NCBI GenBank assembly: GCA_033485155.1
Contig: JAWQJJ010000006.1
Location: forward strand, 62,001-126,000
Direction: 5' to 3'
Length of the DNA stretch: 64,000 nucleotides
Source of the DNA: Methanomassiliicoccus sp.
GTDB taxonomy: Archaea > Thermoplasmatota > Thermoplasmata > Methanomassiliicoccales > Methanomassiliicoccaceae
The notes under the pieces were generated by a model. The model was not told the origin of the DNA, searched no databases, and worked only from the letters and a program-made list of their open reading frames with translations. The translations under genes and the position numbers were made by a program. Below are positions 35,266 through 44,599 of the stretch, piece by piece (positions within the stretch are counted from its first letter, which is position 1; every line of letters starts with the position of its first letter).

Positions 35266-36467
35266 ACGGTCAGGGTGGAGGGTGCGGCTTTCGATTTATC
35301 CGCGCCCTGTAAAGCCTTCACTGCTGGGAGCTCCCGCCCGCCCATCACTTCGAGGAAGGCCCCTCCCCCCGTGGACACGTAGGAATATTCATTCTGGAGC
35401 CCGAACCGCTCCAGGGCTCGTCCGGTATCCCCGCCCCCGATCAGGGAGAATGCCTTGGTGCCGGCGATGACCTCGGCCACCGCCCGGGTCCCGTGCTTGA
35501 AGATGTCCTCTTCGAACGCCCCCAAGGGGCCGTTCCACACTATGGTCATGGCTGTCCGCAGGACCATGGAGAATTCCTCGATGGTCCGCGGACCGATGTC
35601 CATGACCATCATGTCCGGCCTGACGCCCTCGGCGGCCACGATGTTGATCACCTCTCCATTTCCCTCCCGTATCGCGACCACGTCGAGGGGGAGCACGAAT
35701 TTGCTCGGCCCCGCTCTCTCCATGATCCTCTGGGCCTCCATGATCAGATCCTCACCGAAATCGTGGCGGCCGGCGAATCTGCCCCGGGCCATCAGGAACG
35801 GGAGCGCCATCATGCCTCCGAGCAGGATGCGGTCCGCCCTGATCGAGAGATGCTCTATCACTCCCATCTTGCTCTTCACCTTGGCCCCTCCGACGATAAC
35901 CACCAAGGGTCGCTGGGGATTGTCCAGGGCTCTTCCCAAAGTGTTCATCTCCCTTCGCATCAGGAGGCCTCCACCGGTGACTGCCAGGTGGTCGGTGACC
36001 CCCACATTGGAAGCATGGGAACGGTGGGCATCGGCGAAGGCATCATCGATATAGACATCGGCCAGGGACGCCAGTTCGCTGGAGAAGGTCTGATCGTTGC
36101 TCTCCTCGCCGGGATCGAACCTCAGGTTCTCCAGCAAGATGGCGGTGCCCGGGACCATCTCCTCGACCGCTTCCCTTACCGCATTCCCCCGGACCTGTGG
36201 AACGAACCGGACCGGAGCGCCCAGCAACTGGGATAGACGCTCGCTCACCGGCGCCAATGTATAGCGAGGATCGACTCTCCCCCCCGGCCGGTCCAGGTGG
36301 GAGATGAGGATTACCTTGCTGTCGTTCTCCAGCGCATATCTCACGGTTGGTAGGATCGCTCGGATCCGGGAGTCGTCCGCCACCTCTCCCTTGTCCAGCG
36401 GGACATTCAGGTCCACTCTCAACAGAAGCCTTTTTCCACCTATGTCCAAGTTGTCTATGTACTGCAT
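35262..36467 (-). CDS. pgk: Phosphoglycerate kinase
   Basis: The enzyme transfers phosphate from 1,3-BPG to ADP. The N-terminal substrate motif LLRVDLNVPLDKG, the ISHLDRPGG-like loop, VIVGGAKVKSKMGV, VWNGPLGAFE and the C-terminal SLIGGGDTGRALE (nucleotide loop) are all visible. Length 401. It is encoded opposite the gap operon, ending stop-on-stop with gpmA. A minus-strand TATA (GTTATAATC) lies about 35 nt upstream of its ATG. Confidence 0.96.
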   Translation of the reverse strand: MQYIDNLDIGGKRLLLRVDLNVPLDKGEVADDSRIRAILPTVRYALENDSKVILISHLDRPGGRVDPRYTLAPVSERLSQLLGAPVRFVPQVRGNAVREAVEEMVPGTAILLENLRFDPGEESNDQTFSSELASLADVYIDDAFADAHRSHASNVGVTDHLAVTGGGLLMRREMNTLGRALDNPQRPLVVIVGGAKVKSKMGVIEHLSIRADRILLGGMMALPFLMARGRFAGRHDFGEDLIMEAQRIMERAGPSKFVLPLDVVAIREGNGEVINIVAAEGVRPDMMVMDIGPRTIEEFSMVLRTAMTIVWNGPLGAFEEDIFKHGTRAVAEVIAGTKAFSLIGGGDTGRALERFGLQNEYSYVSTGGGAFLEVMGGRELPAVKALQGADKSKAAPSTLTV

Positions 36468-36551
36468 CGTCCTCGGAACTACGTGGGAACCCGCGAGATT
36501 ATAACGATTGGGGGTCGTTACCCTGGCTCCGTGTCGTCACCGTCAGATAGC

Positions 36552-37031
36552 TCAGGGTTGGAGTAGGCGGTCGGCGAACGCAGAGACCTTCGCCTGCCAA
36601 CCTTCCTCGAGCGGCCCCTTCAGGTCGGTGACGAAGACTATAAGATCTGCCACCTTGACCAGCCCTTTGGACTTCAGCATCTCATCGAGGATGGGCAGTG
36701 TGCGCTGCCACTTCGCCATCTCTTCCTCGGTAGGCATCCGGCCGGTCTTCTTATCCGGCTGGGGCGCGCCGTGGGTGGCGATTAGAGCGTACCTTGTTCC
36801 CGAGGGCAGCTGCACCTTCCCAAGATAACGGCGCACGCTGCCTGGCGGCTTGCCTATCCTGGTCGGTGAGATGAACACGTGCAGGTCCGCCTTTGGCAGA
36901 TCCTGGGCCTTGACCTCGTGGATGTGGTGAACCTCTCCCTGGATCCCTTTCGCCGTCAAGATCCTCTGCAGCTCCTTGGCCACCTGCTCCCCGTTCCCGT
37001 ATTTGGACGCGTGGACTATCTCGATCCTCAT
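36552..37031 (-). CDS. Flavodoxin-like protein
   Basis: The 159 residues have the FMN phosphate-loop-like ASKYGNGEQVAKE at the N-terminus, then ADLHVFISPTRIGKPPG and a later LIATHGAPQPDKK, as in flavodoxin-domain proteins. The usual T-x-T-G-N-T is altered to S-K-Y-G-N-G. FMN binding is likely but not certain. It sits between pgk and purA on the same strand with its own upstream TATA-like sequence. Electron-transfer partner unknown. Confidence 0.72.
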   Translation of the reverse strand: MRIEIVHASKYGNGEQVAKELQRILTAKGIQGEVHHIHEVKAQDLPKADLHVFISPTRIGKPPGSVRRYLGKVQLPSGTRYALIATHGAPQPDKKTGRMPTEEEMAKWQRTLPILDEMLKSKGLVKVADLIVFVTDLKGPLEEGWQAKVSAFADRLLQP

Positions 37032-37125
37032 TTAGGTCCCCGTACGGTATTCGGAGTGCTGGCTAATAAGCGTATGTCGATGTGACCGAAGGGCGCATAG
37101 CTCCGACAGTGGACGGGGGATCAGT

Positions 37126-38433
37126 TCATTCGGACCAGCGTCGCTTGCGCAGATCGATGGTCTCCTCCCGGCCCTTGCCGAAGGAGATAATCTCGATGGG
37201 GACGCCGGCGTTGGTGGTTATGAAATCCAGGTACTTGCGCATGTTCTTCGGCAGAGCGCCGTAGCCTTTGCGAATGATGTCGCCGGACTTGCACGAGGCG
37301 GCAGTCCATCCCTCCAGCTCCTCGTAGATAGGTTTGGCCCGGGAGAGCTTGGCGATGCTTCCTGGGAAGTCCTCCACGATCTGGCCGTCAATCTCGTAGG
37401 CTACGCAGACCTTAAGCGTCGGCAGGTCGCTGAGCACGTCCAGCTTGGTCATCGCCATAGAGGTCATGCCGTTCAAGCGGACTGCATGGCGCACCACGAC
37501 CATGTCCAACCAACCGCAGCGGCGCGGCCGCCCGGTGGTGGTGCCAAATTCCCCGCCGACATTCTGCAGATGCAGCCCTACCGCGTCATGAAGTTCTGTG
37601 ACGAATGGGCCCGCTCCCACCCGGGTGGTGTAGGCCTTGGTGACCCCGATGACGTCCTGCACCGCCGAAGGGGGTACGCCCACCCCGGTGCAGATGCCCG
37701 CCGAGGTGCAGTTGGACGACGTAACGTAAGGATAGGTCCCGTAGTCGATGTCCAGCATGGTTCCCTGGGCGCCCTCGAACATGACCTTTTTACCGTCCCG
37801 TATGGCGTCGTTGACCAATACCGAGGTGTCGGTGATGAACGGACGGAACAGGTTGCCGTACTCCAGTAGGACCCTCAGGAGGGAGGCCTTCTCCTGCTCG
37901 AGCTTGATGCCAAGGGACTGGGCCAGTTTCTCTTTTTGTGGATAGACCATGTCCAGCCGCTCCCACAGGTAGACCTCGTCCAAGAGGTCGCCCATGCGAA
38001 TCCCGGCTCTAGCGATCTTGTCCGCGTAGCACGGGCCGATCCCCCTGCCGGTGGTCCCCACTCCCTTTGCCCCTCGGGCCCTTTCCTCCGCCCCATCCAG
38101 GGCACGGTGGTAGGGCAGTACGACATTGGCCCGGTCCGAGATCCTCAACATCTCCCCGGTACGGCCAGTCTTGCGCAACATCTCCAGCTCGGTCCGAAGC
38201 TCATCACAATCGATGACCAAGCCGTTCCCGATCACTGATAGAATCCCTTCGCGTATGATGCCCGATGGGAGCAGGTGGAGGGCGAAGACCTCATTGCCCA
38301 CCTTGATGGTATGGCCTGCATTCGCTCCCCCCTGGTATCGCACCACGAGGTCCGCATCTTCGGCCAGGTAGTCGGTGATCTTTCCCTTCCCCTCATCGCC
38401 CCATTGCGAACCGATCACAGCTAAGGTAGGCAT
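37126..38433 (-). CDS. purA: Adenylosuccinate synthetase
   Basis: The enzyme condenses IMP and aspartate with GTP in AMP synthesis. IGSQWGDEGKGK (P-loop) begins the protein. QGGANAGHTIKV, GTTGRGIGPCYADK, FEGAQGTMLDIDYGTYP and GRPRRCGWLD are all diagnostic. Length 435 is close to the bacterial/eukaryotic form and longer than the compact archaeal versions of about 340. A TATA (GATTATATG) and a GAGGAGATGG ribosome site precede the ATG. Monocistronic. Confidence 0.96.
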   Translation of the reverse strand: MPTLAVIGSQWGDEGKGKITDYLAEDADLVVRYQGGANAGHTIKVGNEVFALHLLPSGIIREGILSVIGNGLVIDCDELRTELEMLRKTGRTGEMLRISDRANVVLPYHRALDGAEERARGAKGVGTTGRGIGPCYADKIARAGIRMGDLLDEVYLWERLDMVYPQKEKLAQSLGIKLEQEKASLLRVLLEYGNLFRPFITDTSVLVNDAIRDGKKVMFEGAQGTMLDIDYGTYPYVTSSNCTSAGICTGVGVPPSAVQDVIGVTKAYTTRVGAGPFVTELHDAVGLHLQNVGGEFGTTTGRPRRCGWLDMVVVRHAVRLNGMTSMAMTKLDVLSDLPTLKVCVAYEIDGQIVEDFPGSIAKLSRAKPIYEELEGWTAASCKSGDIIRKGYGALPKNMRKYLDFITTNAGVPIEIISFGKGREETIDLRKRRWSE

Positions 38434-38478
38434 CGAAATTCCATCTCCTCATATAATCCAGTTATTTGAATGATTTTG

Positions 38479-39588
38479 TCATTGCTCCTTCACTGAGGCA
38501 TAGATATATAGAACGTCCCTGAGCGGCAGATCGGTTCTGATTCCAGTCGGGGCGAAATGGGTCCTGGAGACCCGGCCGGACGCGCCCAGGGCCTCCAGCA
38601 CCGCATCCAGGCGGCGGGGGGACGTTCTCACGAGGGACGCGAGCTCGTCGTTATCATAGAAGAATGGAACATCCAGTTCCTGTCTCCAGACCTCGAGATA
38701 CTTGGCGCACCTCCTCCTGGTCTGAAGGCTCTCCCTAGCTTCCATTTCCCCCAGGACCTCAGCGTCGTGCAGAGGTCCGAGCCACAGGGGACCGATGGAT
38801 CGTGAAGAGGTCCGTTCCCTGGAGATCGACCTCTCTCCAGTCGATGGATCGTAGTCCACGTACCCCAGCTTCTCGATGGTCCGGTCGGCCTCCCCGCCCC
38901 CATCGACCACCCGGACATAGGTCCGCATGTAATGGTCGGCGTAGAACGACAGCAGGCACTCCAGGCCCTTATCCTCCTTGGCCGCCTCGCGGGCGATGTG
39001 CCCGATGAGGATCCTTAGCCCGCTCTCATGGCCGAACGGGGAGCGCATCGAATGGGCCCCGTATCGGCGCAGGCATTTCCTCGGATAGGTGCCGGCCAGC
39101 GGTGCAGTGTCGGTGGCGGTGATGCCGGCCACACCATGCCTCTTGAGCCCCTGCATCACCGCTGGGACGAAGGGCACCGGGGTCCCGAAGGGGTCCAGAT
39201 CGATGTAGTCGAACACCCGCCTGGCCAGGATGCACCGGAGATCATCATTGGACACTTCCACGTTGTCGCTCCCGGTATGTTCGATGTTGGCACTGATGTA
39301 TTCACAGGCCTCGGCGTCCTTGTCGTTGGCCACGATCTTCATGTCCGGCCGGGCCTCCCGGGCGATGCGCATCGCCCTGGCCCCGGTGCTGGCCATGGCG
39401 TCCAGAGCGGTAAGTGCTCGGGGATAGGCCGCCAGGAGCATGACCGTGACGTCCCTGTTGAATGCCATTTGGTCGTTGAAGAACACCCTGCCGATCCGTT
39501 TGCCCGGTCCCTTTTCGGAGTGGATGGAGGGCACATGGAGTTCGGTGTCCCCTTCCTTTTTCAGCACCGACCCGGGGGGAGCGCTCAC
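38479..39588 (-). CDS. trm1: tRNA (guanine-26 N2)-dimethyltransferase
   Basis: This is an SAM-dependent methylase for G26 of tRNAs. It shows VFFNDQMAFNRDV, SAM motif I ALDAMASTGARAMR, the catalytic DYIDLDPFGTP and ATDTAPLAGTYPRKC, followed by the Trm1-specific C-terminal winged domain with LWLGPLHD. Length 369 is typical. Its ATG overlaps the stop of the upstream NTPase gene, so the two form an operon. A Cys-rich zinc motif is not evident in the C-terminal part. Confidence 0.94.
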   Translation of the reverse strand: MSAPPGSVLKKEGDTELHVPSIHSEKGPGKRIGRVFFNDQMAFNRDVTVMLLAAYPRALTALDAMASTGARAMRIAREARPDMKIVANDKDAEACEYISANIEHTGSDNVEVSNDDLRCILARRVFDYIDLDPFGTPVPFVPAVMQGLKRHGVAGITATDTAPLAGTYPRKCLRRYGAHSMRSPFGHESGLRILIGHIAREAAKEDKGLECLLSFYADHYMRTYVRVVDGGGEADRTIEKLGYVDYDPSTGERSISRERTSSRSIGPLWLGPLHDAEVLGEMEARESLQTRRRCAKYLEVWRQELDVPFFYDNDELASLVRTSPRRLDAVLEALGASGRVSRTHFAPTGIRTDLPLRDVLYIYASVKEQ

Positions 39589-40130
39589 AGAAGTTCGCCC
39601 TTCATGAGCTTCATGATCTTGTAGGGAAGCAGATTGCGGTTTATGGGGGTGACCTCAAGAATACGCACATCGTCCCGCCGTCTAATATCCTGGAGAAGGG
39701 GATTGCGGGATTTCTTATGGAGCGTGAGAAGAAGGGGCTTTTCGATGTCCAATGCGTATTTCACAGTGTCGATGAAGGTCTGGGATTCTACCTCCATGCG
39801 TCCCACCTCATCGATGACGATCACGTCAGCGTCCTCGCAGGCCTTCAACAAAGCCTTGACGCCTACTTCTTCCAATATATTCAGGTCCACCCCGAACTTG
39901 CCGACCATGAACTTGGATTGGATATTGATATGAGCAAAGGTACCCTTTTCCTTACTGGCCCAGTCGACGATGGCGAACCCGGTCCGCTTATTATCCTCGA
40001 CGATGGGTTCGGTCACCATCCCTCCGACCTTGATCCCCTCAGCCTCCAGCATCTCTATGACCTTGAGCAATGCATGAGTCTTGCCCGCGCCTGGCAAACC
40101 GGTTATGCCGATCTTGATAGTGGTGTTCAT
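39585..40130 (-). CDS. THEP1-like P-loop NTPase
   Basis: The roughly 181-residue nucleoside-triphosphatase has Walker A GITGLPGAGKTHALL at the very N-terminus, Walker B DVIVIDEVGRMEV, and the family segment GFAIVDWASKEKGTFAH. I start at ATG 40130 because a GGTGA ribosome site precedes it and the P-loop normally lies within the first 20 residues. A frame open to 40184 adds unlikely residues. It is co-transcribed with trm1. Biological role unknown, as for the family. Confidence 0.88.
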   Translation of the reverse strand: MNTTIKIGITGLPGAGKTHALLKVIEMLEAEGIKVGGMVTEPIVEDNKRTGFAIVDWASKEKGTFAHINIQSKFMVGKFGVDLNILEEVGVKALLKACEDADVIVIDEVGRMEVESQTFIDTVKYALDIEKPLLLTLHKKSRNPLLQDIRRRDDVRILEVTPINRNLLPYKIMKLMKGELL

Positions 40131-40294
40131 TTTGTCACCGAATTTATAACAAGTACTGACCTTAACGCACTGAAACGATGCCACCCCGTATGGATGTCCT
40201 TTCTTAATATGGTTTTCGAACTATCGTTGGCTCTCAACAGATTACAAACGTATTACGTCGACCTTGAACCTCATGGGCGAAAGCAGCGGTCACC

Positions 40295-40690
40295 TCATGG
40301 CCTGGCGCTCTCTTCGATGGAGCTGATGAACATGAGTGGATACCTGATGTCCTCCAGGTACCTCATTTCCCCGACCGTCCGGACGTCCCCGATATGAATG
40401 GTGACCTTGACGTCAAGCATCTCGCCGGTGAGGCTCTGGTAATCGTACTCGTTCTTCTTCATCTTCAGCCGGTCCCGACGGATCCGGACCTCGACCGACT
40501 CGACGAAGGGTTGGACCTTGACCCCCTCCTCGATCGCCCTCTCCAAGCTTTCGGCGTTGGAGGTGCTCACAGGGGTCCCGATGAACTGATGGTAGACCGT
40601 CGCCAGTTTGACTCCGGCCTCGAAGGTCGCTCTCTCCCGATCGGTGCAGCGGAAGTAGCTGGCCGCCCGCTCCTCTCGCGACGCCCTCAT
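40295..40690 (-). CDS. mptD: Archaeal dihydroneopterin aldolase
   Basis: The 131 residues match the archaeal DUF381/MptD family, which cleaves 7,8-dihydroneopterin to 6-hydroxymethyl-dihydropterin in tetrahydromethanopterin and folate synthesis. Family features are ATFEAGVKLATVYHQFIGTP with the conserved Glu and His, VQPFVESVEVRIRRD, and SLTGEMLDVKVTIHIGDV. It is a single gene. Its presence implies methanopterin or a related pterin cofactor in the organism. Confidence 0.88.
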   Translation of the reverse strand: MRASREERAASYFRCTDRERATFEAGVKLATVYHQFIGTPVSTSNAESLERAIEEGVKVQPFVESVEVRIRRDRLKMKKNEYDYQSLTGEMLDVKVTIHIGDVRTVGEMRYLEDIRYPLMFISSIEESARP

Positions 40691-40803
40691 CCTAATCGTC
40701 CTCCATAAAGCATCATACCCTTGCGGCTAATAAACCTGATGAGCCCTTCCATGGCGCGGTCCGTACCATCGAGCAACGGTCACCCAGGCGGTCCAGGGAA
40801 TCA

Positions 40804-40814
40804 ATTATTTATAT
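40804..40814 (+). promoter_or_regulatory. TATA box of nadA
   Basis: ATTATTTATAT-type element, ending 22 nt before the ATG at 40837. A leaderless mRNA is predicted. Confidence 0.55.
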
Positions 40815-40836
40815 CGTTCTCAATATCACGACCCTG

Positions 40837-41742
40837 ATGCGGCCCCAGGACCGAATATTGGAACTGAAGCAAGAACGGAACGCCGTTATCCTAGCGCACA
40901 ACTATCAGCTTCCTGACATCCAGGACATCGCCGATTTCGTAGGAGATTCCCTAGGCCTGGCCATGGCCGCTGCCAAGACCACCGCCGACGTCATCGTGTT
41001 CTGCGGAGTAGACTTCATGGCTGAGAGCGCCAAAGTCCTCAACCCCTCCAAGATCGTCCTGCATCCAGAGCCCAAGGCCAGGTGCCCCATGGCCGCCATG
41101 TGCGATCCCAAGGGAGTGAGGATGCTCAAGAAGGACTTCCCCCGCGCCGAAGTGGTCGCTTACGTCAACACCACCGCGGAGTGCAAGGCCGAGGCGGACA
41201 TATGCTGCACCTCCTCCAATGCCGTGAAGGTGGTCAACAGTCTCGACTCTGACCTTGTCATCTTCATCCCCGACGAGAATCTTGCCTCTTTCGTCCAACG
41301 CTCCACCGAGAAGGATGTGATTCCCTGGCCAGGCTTCTGTCCGACCCATGAGTCCATCACCGTGGAGAAGCTCAAGAAGCTCAAGGAGGAGCATCCCGAA
41401 GCGGTAATTATTGTCCACCCCGAGTGCCGACCCGACGTCATCGACATAGCCGATGCGGCCCGCTCCACCGAGGGGATGATGAAGTTCGTCAAGGAATCGC
41501 CCAAGACTGAGTTCATCATCGGGACGGAACAGGAGATGACCTACCGACTGGCCAAGGAGAACCCCGGCAAGCGGTTCTATGCGGTTCCCGGTGCGGTTTG
41601 CCCGACCATGAAGCTCATCACCTTGGACAATGTCCTCGCGGCCCTAGAGTCGATGACGCCGGAGGTCAACCTGGGCCCTGACCTGATGGAGAAGGCAAGG
41701 AAACCGCTCCAGCGCATGATGGACATCGGGCGCGGCGACTGA
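40837..41742 (+). CDS. nadA: Quinolinate synthase
   Basis: This [4Fe-4S] enzyme condenses iminoaspartate with DHAP to quinolinate for NAD synthesis. Three-fold repeated domains are visible with AHNYQLPDIQDIADFVGDS near the start. The three cluster Cys are likely in VNTTAECKAEAD, WPGFCPTHE and PGAVCPTMK. VHPECRPDV and GTEQEMTYRL are family hallmarks. Length 301 is typical of archaeal/thermophilic forms. nadB/aspartate dehydrogenase and nadC are not in this window. Confidence 0.95.
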   Translation: MRPQDRILELKQERNAVILAHNYQLPDIQDIADFVGDSLGLAMAAAKTTADVIVFCGVDFMAESAKVLNPSKIVLHPEPKARCPMAAMCDPKGVRMLKKDFPRAEVVAYVNTTAECKAEADICCTSSNAVKVVNSLDSDLVIFIPDENLASFVQRSTEKDVIPWPGFCPTHESITVEKLKKLKEEHPEAVIIVHPECRPDVIDIADAARSTEGMMKFVKESPKTEFIIGTEQEMTYRLAKENPGKRFYAVPGAVCPTMKLITLDNVLAALESMTPEVNLGPDLMEKARKPLQRMMDIGRGD

Positions 41743-41883
41743 ATTTCGGCCGAACCGGGCTTAGCGCTAACTCGGGCCGCCGATGCGATAGACACGTCCG
41801 AAGCGTCCCCACTCACCCGTACTGGTGTAACGGCGGCCCTGGACCGGGCTCGTTAAATAATCGTAGGACGAATTTTAACAGGC

Positions 41884-43323
41884 ATGACTATCCTTGTCTC
41901 CATCAATGGCGGTTCGATCGATCGGATCGTCAAGGAGACCTACCGGCAGGATGTCATTCCGGAGATCGATGGCCGCCTGGGGAAGTACGACTCCATGCAC
42001 ATGTGCTTCACTGCCCGGTTGATCTCGCCCCCCGATATCGAGGTGAGGCGCCCCGGCTCGATCTCTGTGCGGGTCCCCATCGAGGGTAAGATGGCCATCC
42101 CGTGGGGGGTCGGGGTCAAGTACCACATGGAGGCGTCGACCGATATAGGAGTCGCGGTGGAGGGGCGGAAGGTGGCCACGGACGTGAGCAGGTTGACCGT
42201 ACAGAACCTCCGGCTGGGAGGCGGTTGCCCCATGCCCAAGGGGACCCTGGAATTGATAGGGTCCTTCGTCCAGAACGTGTTCCTTCGCCTCCTGATGGGG
42301 CCTAGCGGCGGACCACTTGTCGACCTGCCATCGATCCAATTGCCCCTGTCCGAGCTGCTGCCGGACGAACTGACGGTCGATGCGCCACCCATCGAGATCG
42401 AGGTAAAAAGCATCGTCATCGAGCCTCCCGGCATCGTCCTGAACGTCGGGATGAAGGGAGATGAGACGCCCCCGGCACCCCTGCCGGCGCAGGAGGGATG
42501 GGATGTCCTGATGGCGGTCTCCGATGCCACGGCCGAGGTCATGATGGAGAAGGCCATGGCGGCCATCGGTGACATCAAGGGTAACATGTCCTTCGCCATC
42601 CCTGATGCCAGCGAGATGGCCGATGTTCTGGTCGCATCCGCGGAGATGGTGACGACCCTGGGACGGCTGGGGCTGGGGAGGAGAAAACTGAGGAGCGGGA
42701 CATTCATCAGGGTGGAGTACTCGGCCCGCTCCGGACGACCCAAGCTGTGCTTTCAAGAGGGCGGTCGGATTGCCATATGCCAGCTCCCGGCGCACATGAC
42801 GGCCAAAGCGTTCCTGGAAGTCGAGAGGTTCAAGGGTAGCATATGGCAACGCCTGCGGTCGTTCTTCCGCCCTTACGCCGAGGGGCGGGAGGCTCTTTAC
42901 GAGAAGGCGGTGGTGAACTCCTGGGACTTCGACGAGGACTTTGTCATCGAGCGCGCCGAGGTAACCGTGAAGCAGGAGCCAAAGATGCCACCCCAGATGG
43001 ATGTCACCGCCCTGGACCTGACTCTTGAGCTGCCGTGGCCTCTGCCCGAAAAAACCATGGAGCGGGTGGTCGAGGGGCTGGGAAAGGGGATCATCACCTC
43101 CCGTCTGCCCAAAGCTTTCCCCACTGAGATCCCTCTTCCCCCGGAGATGCCCTTCAAGCTTAAGCTGGAGGACATGCAGGTCTCTACATCCGAAGGTCTG
43201 GTCATCATCCGAAGCAACATTGGCCTGATGCCAGAGGGAGATGCCGAACATGTAAAGCAGGTCTTCAGGGAGAGGTTGAAGACGATCAGCCCGATGCTCA
43301 CAAAATCGCCTGGAACGAGCTGA
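41884..43323 (+). CDS. Large conserved-looking protein of unknown function; possible two-domain TULIP/BPI-like fold
   Basis: The 479 residues have no signal peptide or membrane helix. Two halves share a pattern: an amphipathic helix, alternating hydrophobic strands, and a Leu/Pro track (LPSIQLPLSELLPDEL at about 148-162 and PTEIPLPPEMPF near 430). Each track leads into a strand pair ending GIVLNVGM or GLVIIRSNIG. That layout (helix, beta-sheet, PLP-type hinge, terminal strand) recalls TULIP lipid-binding domains such as BPI. This is by eye only and could be wrong. The gene follows nadA by 140 nt and overlaps the convergent LysE gene by 26 bp. Confidence 0.6.
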   Translation: MTILVSINGGSIDRIVKETYRQDVIPEIDGRLGKYDSMHMCFTARLISPPDIEVRRPGSISVRVPIEGKMAIPWGVGVKYHMEASTDIGVAVEGRKVATDVSRLTVQNLRLGGGCPMPKGTLELIGSFVQNVFLRLLMGPSGGPLVDLPSIQLPLSELLPDELTVDAPPIEIEVKSIVIEPPGIVLNVGMKGDETPPAPLPAQEGWDVLMAVSDATAEVMMEKAMAAIGDIKGNMSFAIPDASEMADVLVASAEMVTTLGRLGLGRRKLRSGTFIRVEYSARSGRPKLCFQEGGRIAICQLPAHMTAKAFLEVERFKGSIWQRLRSFFRPYAEGREALYEKAVVNSWDFDEDFVIERAEVTVKQEPKMPPQMDVTALDLTLELPWPLPEKTMERVVEGLGKGIITSRLPKAFPTEIPLPPEMPFKLKLEDMQVSTSEGLVIIRSNIGLMPEGDAEHVKQVFRERLKTISPMLTKSPGTS

Positions 43324-43924
43324 CGACGAAATAGAGAGCGAAGACGATGAGAAAGGTCCCGCAGGCCATGAATAACAGGCGGTATCTTCGGCCGGTGAGG
43401 AACCGTTTGGATCGGTTGACGGATAAGGAAACGAATTCCAGCCACCCGAGGTCGCAGGCCAGATGGACGATGACGAACAGGGGCAGGATGATCAGCCCGT
43501 ATCCGAGGGCAGTACCGATGAGCGAGGCGCCGACGGTGGCCCACCACAACAGGAAGTATGGGTTGACCGCGGTGAGGGCGATCCCGGCGGTGAACGGCCC
43601 GAGCTTGGATCCCTGCACCTGGCCATCCTCTATCCTGGTGCGCATCATGGACACGCCCATGTAGAGAAGGAATGCCCCGCCCACTAGTCCGATTAGGGCG
43701 AAGACCGCAGGATCCTTCAGCACTGTCTCGAAGCCCAGGAAGATCGCCACCACCAGTGGTACTTCGATGATGGCATGTCCGGCGGCGATCTTGGCTCCCG
43801 AGTGACGGTCCTGGTATCCCTTGGCCACCGCGGTGGCGAATACTGGTCCGGGCATCAGCGCACCGGATAGGGAGATGAAGGCCACCAGGCCTAGGAATAA
43901 AAGGGGGTCGCCCAGACCGTCCAT
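43298..43924 (-). CDS. LysE-family translocator (second copy)
   Basis: This 208-residue exporter has six membrane helices. The N-terminal helix carries SLSGALMPGPVFATAVAKGY, the classical LysE PGP motif, and LTAVNPYFLLWWATVG is the helix-4 NP motif. It fits the family better than the copy at 26.8 kb. A minus-strand TATA (GCATAAATATGC, itself nearly palindromic) lies about 25 nt upstream. The 3' end overlaps the TULIP-like gene. Substrate unknown. Confidence 0.88.
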   Translation of the reverse strand: MDGLGDPLLFLGLVAFISLSGALMPGPVFATAVAKGYQDRHSGAKIAAGHAIIEVPLVVAIFLGFETVLKDPAVFALIGLVGGAFLLYMGVSMMRTRIEDGQVQGSKLGPFTAGIALTAVNPYFLLWWATVGASLIGTALGYGLIILPLFVIVHLACDLGWLEFVSLSVNRSKRFLTGRRYRLLFMACGTFLIVFALYFVVSSFQAIL

Positions 43925-44220
43925 GCCTCATCGAAAGGAAGAGGCATATTTATGCGAATTGGTCACCTGAACCGTGCCTTCCTCACGAACCAGGATTCCG
44001 GATTGACCTGCTGTGACTTCCGACGGTCCATCCGAATCTCTGGAGGATCGGAGATCGTCAATATGCTATTGAGGGCAGATCTAGGTAGAGTCCCGAGGCG
44101 ACGCGATGGACCGACCACTCCAGCGCAAACCGGATCGCCATTCATGAGGATGCAGAACGGATCATTTACAGGACGTTGGTCTTGAAGGTCGCTTCAGATC
44201 GTTATACCGACCTATTGGAT

Positions 44221-44466
44221 TCAACCCCTGGTGCAGTCTCGACTGATCATCAGAGTCATTGTACTCCTGACTCCAGGCAAGCCCCTCACCTTGGTCATCA
44301 ACGCCGCTTCCAGGCCCTCCATGGTGGCCGCATCGACAATGGCGACCACGTCATAAACCCCGTAGACGACGTAGGCCTTCTCCACGCCCTCGATAGCACA
44401 GATGCTCTCCACGACCGAAGCTTCCCTTCCGACCTCGCAGTTGATCAGCACCACGGCGCTTGGCAT
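44221..44466 (-). CDS. Stand-alone Lrp/AsnC ligand-binding (RAM) domain protein
   Basis: The 81 residues form one alpha/beta RAM domain: strand AVVLINCEVG, helix EASVVESICAIEGVEKAYVVYG, then YDVVAIVDAATMEGLEAAL and a final strand. There is no DNA-binding HTH. Such solo RAM proteins are effector-binding partners of Lrp-type regulators. An amino acid ligand is likely. It lies isolated on the minus strand between the LysE and glycosyltransferase genes. Confidence 0.85.
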   Translation of the reverse strand: MPSAVVLINCEVGREASVVESICAIEGVEKAYVVYGVYDVVAIVDAATMEGLEAALMTKVRGLPGVRSTMTLMISRDCTRG

Positions 44467-44599
44467 CAGGAGTGGCTTGGTGCAGGAAGTAGTTCAACCT
44501 TCCCGTTATCGAGATATAGGGCCAGGTCGTACCTGTTGCGGGAGGGGCCCGGGTGATGATAAGAGGGTCAGCAGATCCGCCCGGATGTGATGAGACCTT

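Noticed and set aside
41875-43251. A 458-codon frame opposite the TULIP-like gene
   Set aside because: Composition is His/Asp/Gly/Arg-rich without fold-like patterns. The plus strand has regular strand/helix periodicity and a proper start.
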